A DNA stretch of 64,000 bases from Ilumatobacteraceae bacterium (GTDB lineage: Bacteria; Actinomycetota; Acidimicrobiia; Acidimicrobiales; Ilumatobacteraceae): NCBI GenBank assembly GCA_023263695.1, contig JALQUZ010000002.1, positions 29,594 to 93,593 on the forward strand, written 5' to 3'. A program made the translations under genes and the position numbers. The notes beneath the pieces were generated by a model that did no database searches, was not told where the DNA came from, and saw only the letters and a program-made list of their open reading frames with translations. Below, piece after piece: positions 43,601 to 50,748 of the stretch. Positions within the stretch are counted from its first letter, which is position 1, and each line of letters begins with the position of its first letter.

Positions 43601-43744
43601 GTACAACCCGTTGCGATCGGTAAGTGCAAGTGACTGCAACTCAAGTGCAACAGCTTGTTCAACTAACTGTTCTGGATGTGATGCACCTTGCAAAAACGAA
43701 AAGTTCGAACGGCAATGCAACTCCGAATACGGAACCTTCCCCAT
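40601..43744 (-). CDS. dnaE2: error-prone DNA polymerase III alpha-like DnaE2
   Basis: PYSELHCRSNFSFLQGASHPEQLVEQA, RGSAANSAVCYSLDITKADAV, PDIDIDIESGRREEVIQYVY; adjacent imuAB. Confidence 0.95.
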   Translation of the reverse strand: MGKVPYSELHCRSNFSFLQGASHPEQLVEQAVALELQSLALTDRNGLYGIVRFAQTARALGLPTVFGAELQCTVGEAVGDIVVIARNTRGYAHLSSAISAGQLAGSKEQPVFGIEQLAEFSTGDWCVLTGGRSGVAARALHSHGPAMAERRVQQLVSVFGRDSVMMEMWDHGDPLDSVRNDEFARIAYRNNIGCVATNDVLYAAPAQHKLATAVAAVRERSSLDDIDPRLPPAATAYLRSGAEQERRFARYPGVVQHAAELGASAAFDLRLVAPQLPPFPCPDGLNEISYLRKLAEAGATRRYGIRPNDSSEDLSLRARAWRVIDHELEMIETLGFAGYFLVVWDIVQFCARSNIYCQGRGSAANSAVCYSLDITKADAVSLGLLFERFLSPERDGPPDIDIDIESGRREEVIQYVYQRHGRHHAAQVANVITYRAKSAVRDMARALGFAPGQQDAWSKQVDAWGAIGVTVNSGDHNIPAQVLQLAEQVQDAPRHLGIHSGGMVMCDRPVTEVCPVEWGRMEGRSVLQWDKDDCAAAGLVKFDLLGLGMLSALHNAVDFIEQFRGVHVDLATIPQEDEVYAMLCRADTVGVFQIESRAQMATLPRLKPRRFYDLVVEVALIRPGPIQGGSVHPYIRRRNGQEPITYLHPLLENSLGKTLGVPLFQEQLMQMAIDIAGFSPGEADQLRQAMGSKRSQLRMQQLGDRFYAGMAERGIRGDVADQIFTKMAAFASYGFPESHSVSFAYLVYSSAWIKLHEPAAFYASLLNAQPMGFWSPHSLVQDAKRHGVVVNSPDINASCAGATLERNAQSAGGLALRMGINSVRGMSDVVAQAIADNRPYTSMEDVVRKVPQMHVAQLEALATAGVFNESFGQQRRDALWSAGAVIQSRPGTLDGVTTGVESPHLPGMQPMEEAIADLWATGVSTSGHPTEFLRIELERMGVATATQLPQRGARGDEKVLVAGTVTHRQRPMTAQGITFINLEDETGHINVVCSAGCWARYRKVARGAGALLVRGRLEVGDGGVINVVAEHIAPLRVAAKVTARNFR

Positions 43745-43750
43745 GCCCTC

Positions 43751-43771
43751 AGGGTAGCGAACATATGTTCG
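43751..43771 (-). promoter_or_regulatory. LexA (SOS) box CGAACATATGTTCG + -10 TACCCT of dnaE2
   Basis: Perfect 14-nt palindrome at 43758-43771, 1 nt upstream of -10 TACCCT (43756-43751), which sits 6 nt from ATG 43744. Confidence 0.88.
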
Positions 43772-43785
43772 CTTTTAGGCTTTGG

Positions 43786-44340
43786 CTACAGCAGGCGACG
43801 AACGGCTCGCAGGCAACCAGCAAGGCCTGCATCAGACATATCGATTGCCGTATCCCACTCAAACCAGCGCACGTCTTGGCTTTCATCGGCACCTGGGGCC
43901 GGATCGGCATCGGGGGCATACATCAGGTATCGCAGGTCAAGGTGGGTGTGACCACGCGGACCAGGGTGCACGTCTAGGTGCACCAGCCAAGGGCCAGTTG
44001 CGGGGTGTACTACATCGAGACCGGTTTCTTCCCTCGCTTCACGCAAGGCACCCTCTGCCGGTGTTTCACCAGCATCAATGTGTCCACCTGGTTGCAACCA
44101 CATGTTGAGTCGCTTGTGCAGGTGCAGCACTACGCCACGGTCACCAACAACAATTCCAGAGCCTGTGATGTGTGTTGGATCGGAAAACTCATCGAAGGGT
44201 TTCACCAACGTTGGTGCAATGTCAAGAAATTTTGTTACCGATTCGCGTTCGCGTTCGTCACATGGAATGGCAGCACTGAACTGCGCACACAGTTCTTGCA
44301 CCAGTTGTGCATCGGATTTGGCGTTTGCCTTCACATTCAT
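43786..44340 (-). CDS. NUDIX hydrolase
   Basis: Exact Nudix box GHIDAGETPAEGALREAREETGL. Confidence 0.92.
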   Translation of the reverse strand: MNVKANAKSDAQLVQELCAQFSAAIPCDERERESVTKFLDIAPTLVKPFDEFSDPTHITGSGIVVGDRGVVLHLHKRLNMWLQPGGHIDAGETPAEGALREAREETGLDVVHPATGPWLVHLDVHPGPRGHTHLDLRYLMYAPDADPAPGADESQDVRWFEWDTAIDMSDAGLAGCLRAVRRLL

Positions 44341-44376
44341 GACGCAGAAAATCTATCGGGATCGGGTGAAAAATAT

Positions 44377-46002
44377 TCATCCATAGCGAGCAACCACCCA
44401 CCACTGCCCGTGTTCCCTTACAACCACAAGGGCTCGCGTAGTTGTTGCAGTGTCATTACGACTGACTACAAGCTGCATTCTCACCATTCTGCGCTGTCGG
44501 GAAATGTCCCACCATTTTTCTTCTACTGGCCACGGACCAGCCCACGACAACACGTTGTAATGGTGTTGTTGCAATATCACAACAGTTGGTTCTGCACTTA
44601 ACTCGTGTCTTCCGCTTACGGTTACATCTTCGCCACCTGCATCACATACCAATACTGGTAATGGGTCGTCATACACAACAGAAGGAGATGGAGTTGGCAA
44701 CGCACCGTTCCACCGAACATCTGTTGTCACGTGCGACAACGCGCGACGTTCAACGTCAACAACTGCAGCAGACGTAAGTGCAAACACCTCGGCTGGGTCT
44801 CGACCACCACGCCACTCGGGAACACGAACCGATTCGGCTCCGAGCATGGCGGTAAGGCGCTCGATGGCTCGTGCGGCCCACTCATCGGCTTCGGTGCTGT
44901 CGCCCCACAGCCCTAGTTGACGACCCTCTTTAGCCCTTAGCCCTATTGGAGAAAGCCGAAAGAGCACTACCCCGCTGGTAACCCCGCGGCTGGCTATCCA
45001 GGCATCCAGTTGCCAGCGCACCCGCTCGGCCATGGCGGCGGCGGTAAGCCCTTCGGGTTGATACCACACGCGATCGTTTTGCTCTCCGTGATCGGTGTGC
45101 AACGAAATGTGTAAACGAACACAACTTGCGCCGTGATTACCCAAGTGCACAACTAATTCATGTGCAGTTTCGCGCGCAGTAAGCACAACTACATTCACGT
45201 CTTCTACTGGCGTCTCGAATCGATATGTACTTGCTCGTTCAGGTGGTGGCGCAACAACAATTGGCGGGTGTCTGTCGAGACCGCGTGCAAGTCGTTGCAT
45301 TTCATTTCCAACAGGACCAAAACGCCCAACCAAAATGGATGGTTGAATTTCGGCAATGTTGCCAAGGTGTGCAAGGCCCAGCCGTTGCAATAACGACACC
45401 ACATTGCGATCAACTTCAGCAAAGTCTGCAAGCACCGACACCGGGAGCACAGCCAAACACTGTGCACTTTCATTCGGTGCAATAACGCGTGGCGCACCAA
45501 CCGACGCAGCACTGCGCGCAGCGATCAGTGCAGTGAGTCGGCCATCGGCGATACCCACACCAAATGGAATGCGCTGACCTTGCGCCAACTTGTGCAGTGC
45601 TGTTTCGGTAATAGCCGTAAGTCGCTGTGCCAATGCGTCGTCGCCACCCACATATCGCGAAGGGCCACGCGTAGCCAACACCACAACACCCGGCATGCTC
45701 ACTTCAACGAGTGGAACTAGCTCGGCAATGGCGTGCACAACGGGCTCAAACATGAGCCGATCGCGCTCGGGGTTATGTGCCGCAATATGCATATTTGGGC
45801 ACGTTGCTTGGGCTTCACGTTTACGCATACCCACCTGCACGCCCTGCTCGGCAGCGGCTGCCGTGCGGGCAATCACCCGTTGCGCATGCAGCACCGCCAC
45901 CGCATCAAACACCTGTCCACGCGCATGCAAGTCGCACTGCGCAGCAACTGCCTGCCAGTCGGGGCACGCGACAACAGCCACGCGTGTTGATTCAGTGCTC
46001 AT
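44377..46002 (-). CDS. imuB: ImuB-like catalytically inactive Y-family polymerase
   Basis: Y-family fold; SMPG replaces the catalytic SxDE; beta-clamp motif QLGLWG encoded at 44902-44919; between imuA and dnaE2. Confidence 0.9.
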   Translation of the reverse strand: MSTESTRVAVVACPDWQAVAAQCDLHARGQVFDAVAVLHAQRVIARTAAAAEQGVQVGMRKREAQATCPNMHIAAHNPERDRLMFEPVVHAIAELVPLVEVSMPGVVVLATRGPSRYVGGDDALAQRLTAITETALHKLAQGQRIPFGVGIADGRLTALIAARSAASVGAPRVIAPNESAQCLAVLPVSVLADFAEVDRNVVSLLQRLGLAHLGNIAEIQPSILVGRFGPVGNEMQRLARGLDRHPPIVVAPPPERASTYRFETPVEDVNVVVLTARETAHELVVHLGNHGASCVRLHISLHTDHGEQNDRVWYQPEGLTAAAMAERVRWQLDAWIASRGVTSGVVLFRLSPIGLRAKEGRQLGLWGDSTEADEWAARAIERLTAMLGAESVRVPEWRGGRDPAEVFALTSAAVVDVERRALSHVTTDVRWNGALPTPSPSVVYDDPLPVLVCDAGGEDVTVSGRHELSAEPTVVILQQHHYNVLSWAGPWPVEEKWWDISRQRRMVRMQLVVSRNDTATTTRALVVVREHGQWWVVARYG

Positions 46003-46010
46003 GGCAAGCG

Positions 46011-46595
46011 TTAGCCAACAAAATGCAGCGAGTGTTGCCGTGCTTGAGGCACTCGCCTACCGCTTACCGCAACCTGCACATCACGACCTTGCACATACCC
46101 TGCGCCGCGTTCTATGCCGTGCCACCGTGTTGTAGCGGTGTTCATAATGACATCGGGTTGAAACACCGACTGCACAGCCGACTGTTGCGTTGTTCCAATA
46201 AGCACTAGCGCATTTCGCCTGGCTTGAATGCGCGTTTGCACACGCCGTGCGTCGGCTTCGGTTATGCCGCGCGGAACTTCGAGCATGAGCACATCGAAAC
46301 CATCTGCAACAGCCGCAACAGTGCTGACCCATTCGGTGCGGCTACTTGCTGGTTGTACAAACACCACACGTTGCAAAGCCACGCCATGTTCGCTTGCTGC
46401 TTGCACACCAATGTTGTGCACACCAACAATGCCTAGCCATGACCCGGCTTGCGTTGCACGGGAAACAACGCGCAACGCCATAGCGACCGCAGCGTCTCCG
46501 CTGCACAACACCGTGCGACCGCGCACCAGCCCGCCCTCGGGAAACATGGCGCGCAACTCTGTTGGGACAGGCAACGTGGGCAACGGCTCGTACAT
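46011..46595 (-). CDS. imuA: ImuA'-like RecA-fold protein
   Basis: LRAMFPEGGLVRGRTVLCSGD...; 8 nt upstream of imuB; LexA-box promoter. ATG 46595 chosen from -10 geometry over GTG 46601. Confidence 0.8.
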   Translation of the reverse strand: MYEPLPTLPVPTELRAMFPEGGLVRGRTVLCSGDAAVAMALRVVSRATQAGSWLGIVGVHNIGVQAASEHGVALQRVVFVQPASSRTEWVSTVAAVADGFDVLMLEVPRGITEADARRVQTRIQARRNALVLIGTTQQSAVQSVFQPDVIMNTATTRWHGIERGAGYVQGRDVQVAVSGRRVPQARQHSLHFVG

Positions 46596-46601
46596 GCCCA
46601 C

Positions 46602-46622
46602 ACTGTAGCGAACATATGTTCG
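46602..46622 (-). promoter_or_regulatory. LexA (SOS) box CGAACATATGTTCG + -10 TACAGT of imuA
   Basis: Perfect palindrome at 46609-46622, 1 nt upstream of -10 TACAGT (46607-46602), 6 nt from ATG 46595; geometry identical to dnaE2. Confidence 0.88.
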
Positions 46623-46628
46623 TAGTTA

Positions 46629-47738
46629 TTAGGCGTAGCGAACCGAGTAGATCGGGGGAAGATTGCTGGCAATGCAGTGCCACTCATCGCCTTGATTCGC
46701 GGTCACATACAGATTTCCGGTTGTTGAGCCCATCGCCAACGAATCACCATCTGCGGTGACATCAAGGGCGTGACGGAGCACCAAGTCGTATGCGTGTTTC
46801 TGAGGAAGGCCATTGGAGAGAACATCAAATGATTTTCCGCCATTTCGCGTCCGCGCGACCACAACACGGCCATCAATAGGGGCACGTTTTTGGTCAGAGT
46901 GGGCTGGTACGAACCAAGCGGTGTCCTTGTCATGTGGGTGAACAGCAACGGGAAATCCAAACGACGTCGGTTCAGAATGAATCTCTGTCCATGATTCGAG
47001 GTCATTGTCAGATCGCCAAATACCCATGTGGTGTTGACACCAAAACACTTCTGGCGATGAGGGGCTTTGAACAACACAATGAGCATCCTGGTGCTCTGGC
47101 CAATCGGCCTGTTCTGGCGGAACATAACCTGCAACCATGCCCGTGGTGTGAGCAGTCCAGGTAGCACCGCAATCTTTGCTTCGCCATACACCACCTGCAG
47201 AGATTGCAACCGAAATCCATTTTGGGTTCCGAGGATCAACATTGATGGTGTGCACTGCTGGCTGATCAGAACCTGCACCACCCCAACGAGTGCGGCTCTC
47301 AACTTCCCACAACGACTCAACTAAACGCCACGACACACCTCGATCCTCAGATCGAAATAATCCACCAGGAACCGTGCCACACCACAATGCACCAGTTTGA
47401 TCAAGGGCCGGCTCGAGCGACCAAATATTGACGAGTGCCCACTCTCGCTCGTTCCCCCACATCGATATGTCAACAAATCCCTCAGGTTTAGGCGGGTACT
47501 CGGGAACTCCAATTTCCAACCAACTTGCTCCTTGGTCATCTGAGCGATGCAGCTTCATTCCGAAGTGACCGTGGTCGAGTACTACGTACCACGCTCCATC
47601 ACGAGGGTCTGTTGAGGACAACACCACATTGTCTCCAACGAAGTGCTCATCGACGATGCGCGCATCTCCACCGGTCCCCTTGACCACGAAAAATCCTTTT
47701 CGAGTTCCGATGTGCAACGTGTTGTCATTCATATTCAT
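46629..47738 (-). CDS. BNR/sialidase-type beta-propeller protein
   Basis: Repeated Asp-box-like motifs: SDDQGASWLEI, SEDRGVSWRLV, SKDCGATWTAH, SDNDLESWTEI, TRNGGKSFDV, TANQGDEWHCI. Confidence 0.88.
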   Translation of the reverse strand: MNMNDNTLHIGTRKGFFVVKGTGGDARIVDEHFVGDNVVLSSTDPRDGAWYVVLDHGHFGMKLHRSDDQGASWLEIGVPEYPPKPEGFVDISMWGNEREWALVNIWSLEPALDQTGALWCGTVPGGLFRSEDRGVSWRLVESLWEVESRTRWGGAGSDQPAVHTINVDPRNPKWISVAISAGGVWRSKDCGATWTAHTTGMVAGYVPPEQADWPEHQDAHCVVQSPSSPEVFWCQHHMGIWRSDNDLESWTEIHSEPTSFGFPVAVHPHDKDTAWFVPAHSDQKRAPIDGRVVVARTRNGGKSFDVLSNGLPQKHAYDLVLRHALDVTADGDSLAMGSTTGNLYVTANQGDEWHCIASNLPPIYSVRYA

Positions 47739-48004
47739 CCTCCCGATAAAGCTTGCATGACATAGATTTCGGACTCCGATTGAACAGCATCGCTCAGCGT
47801 GGTTCTATCAGTAATTAATTCGCCGTCAACAAAAATTGACATATGTTTACGAAGGGAGCCGCGTTCGTTTACCACATACCCGCGCAATCGAGGATTTTGG
47901 TTAAAGACGTATTCAAGCACCTCGCGAACAGTGTGTCCGGGTGCAGAAACAGGGGGGCTCGGTACATGCCGCTGAAGATTCTTTGTGAACACCACCTGAG
48001 CCAC
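47735..48004 (-). CDS. MoaD/ThiS-family ubiquitin-like protein
   Basis: Beta-grasp HMSIFVDGELITDRTTLSDAVQSESEIYVMQALSGG with C-terminal GG; 4-nt overlap with the BNR gene. GTG 48004 preferred (TACAAT 6 nt upstream); the track starts at 48019. Confidence 0.85.
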   Translation of the reverse strand: MAQVVFTKNLQRHVPSPPVSAPGHTVREVLEYVFNQNPRLRGYVVNERGSLRKHMSIFVDGELITDRTTLSDAVQSESEIYVMQALSGG

Positions 48005-48051
48005 TTGTCGATTGTACAAACGACTGTGGATTAATTTTAAGCAATTACGTC

Positions 48052-48888
48052 CTATTTGCGGCGTGCGTGCTGGTTCAACGATTCAATCAACGAACGAACA
48101 TCGCCAGCCCAATGATCGGCACCAAGCACTCGCACATGGTCGTCTCCGCGAATTGCTGCACCGCCAACGTACACAGGAACACTTGGGCACGACCTCTTCA
48201 CCGTAGAAACCGTTTCTTTCGCTGCCGGTATTGAACCTTCAACAGTTACTCCAACGCATACGGCAACTACATCGTTGCTCTGCTGCACTGCTTGCGCAAA
48301 ACTTTCGGCAGGCATGTTGCCGCCAAGGTCGTGCACATCCCACCCTTGACTACGCACCAAATCTGCAAGCATCGCAATTGCAAGTGCGTGCTCTTCACCT
48401 GCAGGTGCACCCATAATGATGGTGCCTTTAGAAACTCCGCGTCGCGCGAAACGTGATCCGACCTGAGACATCAAACGCATCGCGATATTGCTGGCACGAT
48501 GCTCCACATGAATACCGAGTTCGCCTTGCTCCCATCGATAACCAATTGAAACGAGCGCCGGACTCAACACACTCAAGTACAAGTGTTCGAGATCATTACC
48601 AGCGCGTAGTACTGCTTCAAAAACTTCAAGCGCTCCACGCTCATCGCCTTCAATTAAACGTGCTTCAAGTCGCTCGCCCCACGGCGCCTGCTTACGCTTT
48701 CCGTCTTCGGAAACCGCACCAAGGCCATTACCTTTTTGAAACTGTTCCAAGTCGCTCTTGCGCACGCACCAACTACGGCCAACTTTGTGGCCAGGTAACA
48801 ACCCTTCTCGCACATAGCGATACGCGGTCATGTAATGAACGTGCAGCGCTTCAGCTACATCATGTAGCGAGATGTCCATGTCAACCAT
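48052..48888 (-). CDS. CarH-like B12-binding transcriptional regulator with excisionase/MerR-type HTH
   Basis: HTH DISLHDVAEALHVHYMTAYRYVREGLLPGHKVGRSWCVRKSDLEQF; helix-bundle Wx9EH motif W-EQGELGIHV-EH; B12 domain GAPAGEEHALAIAMLADLVRSQGWDVHDLGGNMP. Confidence 0.85.
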   Translation of the reverse strand: MVDMDISLHDVAEALHVHYMTAYRYVREGLLPGHKVGRSWCVRKSDLEQFQKGNGLGAVSEDGKRKQAPWGERLEARLIEGDERGALEVFEAVLRAGNDLEHLYLSVLSPALVSIGYRWEQGELGIHVEHRASNIAMRLMSQVGSRFARRGVSKGTIIMGAPAGEEHALAIAMLADLVRSQGWDVHDLGGNMPAESFAQAVQQSNDVVAVCVGVTVEGSIPAAKETVSTVKRSCPSVPVYVGGAAIRGDDHVRVLGADHWAGDVRSLIESLNQHARRK

Positions 48889-48928
48889 CGCCGTGCATCT
48901 TCACACGACTCAGGGGAGTTTGCGTAAC

Positions 48929-49393
48929 TCAGCCTTGCTTTGCGCGTGCTTTGGCAAGTGCTGCCTGGCTTCGCGCCAACAGAGCAGCAGGAATTTTGCT
49001 GGCAGCACTGCTTACTGCTGGGCTTCCATCGGCGGACGGGGCGGCAGATGATGCTTCACTCTTTGGCGCTTGGGCCATGAGTTCTTCTTCAGTTGGAGGC
49101 ACTTTTCCTGGCGTCCAGTACTGGTATAAATCTTCAACAACTTTGATCAGCGAGTCGCCGCTTGAACCAGGTTTTACATCGACAGTGATCATGTTGCCGT
49201 AGACATGCACTGCATTCACATTGCCTGTCTCGAAAAAACGGTTGGCTAACACGTCGGATGGCTTGCCAGTGCGCGACACAACGGCGGCCGTGTAGCGCTC
49301 ATGCCCTTGGCCGGTGAGTGAGCGGTTGAGTTCGAAACGAACTCGACCTGCTGTTGCGGATGGCTTCTGTGTAACGGAAACTGGCTGACCCAT
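48929..49393 (-). CDS. Nfu/NifU N-terminal-domain-like protein with Ala/Ser-rich tail
   Basis: RFELNRSLTGQGHERY...LANRFFETGNVNAVHVYGNMITVDV resembles the Nfu_N pattern; ATG 49393 with TAGTCT 7 nt upstream. Confidence 0.6.
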   Translation of the reverse strand: MGQPVSVTQKPSATAGRVRFELNRSLTGQGHERYTAAVVSRTGKPSDVLANRFFETGNVNAVHVYGNMITVDVKPGSSGDSLIKVVEDLYQYWTPGKVPPTEEELMAQAPKSEASSAAPSADGSPAVSSAASKIPAALLARSQAALAKARAKQG

Positions 49394-49454
49394 GCCCAAC
49401 AGACTAGTTGGCTGGCCTTCACCGAAACCGACCCCGCCAACTACCGTTATGGCC

Positions 49455-50717
49455 ATGACCGAACAGATTTCTGTCGAAGAGTACGCCGCAAAAGCTCGTG
49501 TCTTTTTAGACGCCAACGCCGAGAAAAAAGAAGCACGAAAGAAGTTCGTGTGGGGCGAAGGTTCCGACAACGTGTCCATGTTTGAGGAACGATCGAAGGA
49601 AGCCGAAGAGGAAATGTTGCGACGTGCGAAAGCATGGCAAGCCCAGCGTTTCGATAACGGCTTTGCATGGATCACTGGACCAACTGAATATGGCGGAGCC
49701 GGACTCACTGTTGCCCACGAACGTGCGTACAACCAAGTAGAGCGCGAATACAAAACTGCTCCACTCGGCGCATTTCAAATTGGATTGGGAATGGTTGCTC
49801 CAACCATTCTCGCTCACGCTTCACAAAAAGCACGCGACTTATACCTACGGAAAATGTGGCGAGCCGACATCGTGGGTTGCCAATTATTTTCTGAGCCTGG
49901 CGCAGGAAGCGATCTTGCATCACTGCAAGCCAAGGCAGAAAAAGACGGCGACGAATGGGTGATCACTGGACAAAAAGTATGGACATCCGGCGCACAGTTC
50001 AGCGACATTGGCGAAATCATTTGCCGCACCGACCCCGGTTTGCCAAAGCACAAAGGACTCACCGGCTTCATTGTGAATATGCGCGCGCCTGGCGTGGAAA
50101 TTCGCCCACTTCGCCAAATGACTGGTGGTGCAAGTTTCAACGAAGTGTTCTTCAATGAAGTTCGTGTTCCAGACGATCATCGCTTAGGCGATGTGAACAA
50201 CGGCTGGAACGTTGCCCTCACCACGCTTATGAATGAGCGCGCATCAATTGGTTCTGCTGACAGCGGTGAAAACACTATGTACACCCGCCTGCTCGAAATG
50301 ATCCGTCATTACGAACTCGATACCGATCCAATCGTTCGCGAAATGCTCGCCGACCTCTACATCAACACCAAAGTTGCTGGCTACACCAGCCAACGCGCAA
50401 CCGACAAAATGCGAGCCGGTCAAATGCCTGGACCAGAAATGTCCATTGGAAAAATGGCACTGGTGAATAACCAAAAGAAGATGAACGACCTTGTTGCACA
50501 TGTGCTTGGTGCAAAACTCGTCGTTGATACCGGCGAATGGGGAACCTACGCGTGGAGTCAATTACTTCTTGGTGCACCTGGCATGCGAATTGCCGGCGGT
50601 TCAGACGAAGTGATGCGCAACATCGTTGGCGAACGTGTACTTGGGTTGCCTAAAGACGTCGGTATCGACTCAAAGTCGGCATTCCGCGATATAAAAGTGG
50701 GTACGCAAAAGGACTAA
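49455..50717 (+). CDS. acyl-CoA dehydrogenase family protein
   Basis: LFSEPGAGSDLASLQAKAEKDGDEWVITGQKVWTSGA, C-terminal PGMRIAGGSDEVMRNIVGERVLGLP. ATG 49455 or 49449. Confidence 0.93.
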   Translation: MTEQISVEEYAAKARVFLDANAEKKEARKKFVWGEGSDNVSMFEERSKEAEEEMLRRAKAWQAQRFDNGFAWITGPTEYGGAGLTVAHERAYNQVEREYKTAPLGAFQIGLGMVAPTILAHASQKARDLYLRKMWRADIVGCQLFSEPGAGSDLASLQAKAEKDGDEWVITGQKVWTSGAQFSDIGEIICRTDPGLPKHKGLTGFIVNMRAPGVEIRPLRQMTGGASFNEVFFNEVRVPDDHRLGDVNNGWNVALTTLMNERASIGSADSGENTMYTRLLEMIRHYELDTDPIVREMLADLYINTKVAGYTSQRATDKMRAGQMPGPEMSIGKMALVNNQKKMNDLVAHVLGAKLVVDTGEWGTYAWSQLLLGAPGMRIAGGSDEVMRNIVGERVLGLPKDVGIDSKSAFRDIKVGTQKD

Positions 50718-50748
50718 CGCCGAGCGGCTTACACCGCCCGACGAATAA

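Noticed and set aside
50718-50748. Terminator between acyl-CoA dehydrogenase and pepA
   Set aside because: Only a 4-bp GCGG/CCGC repeat with no T-run; too weak to call.
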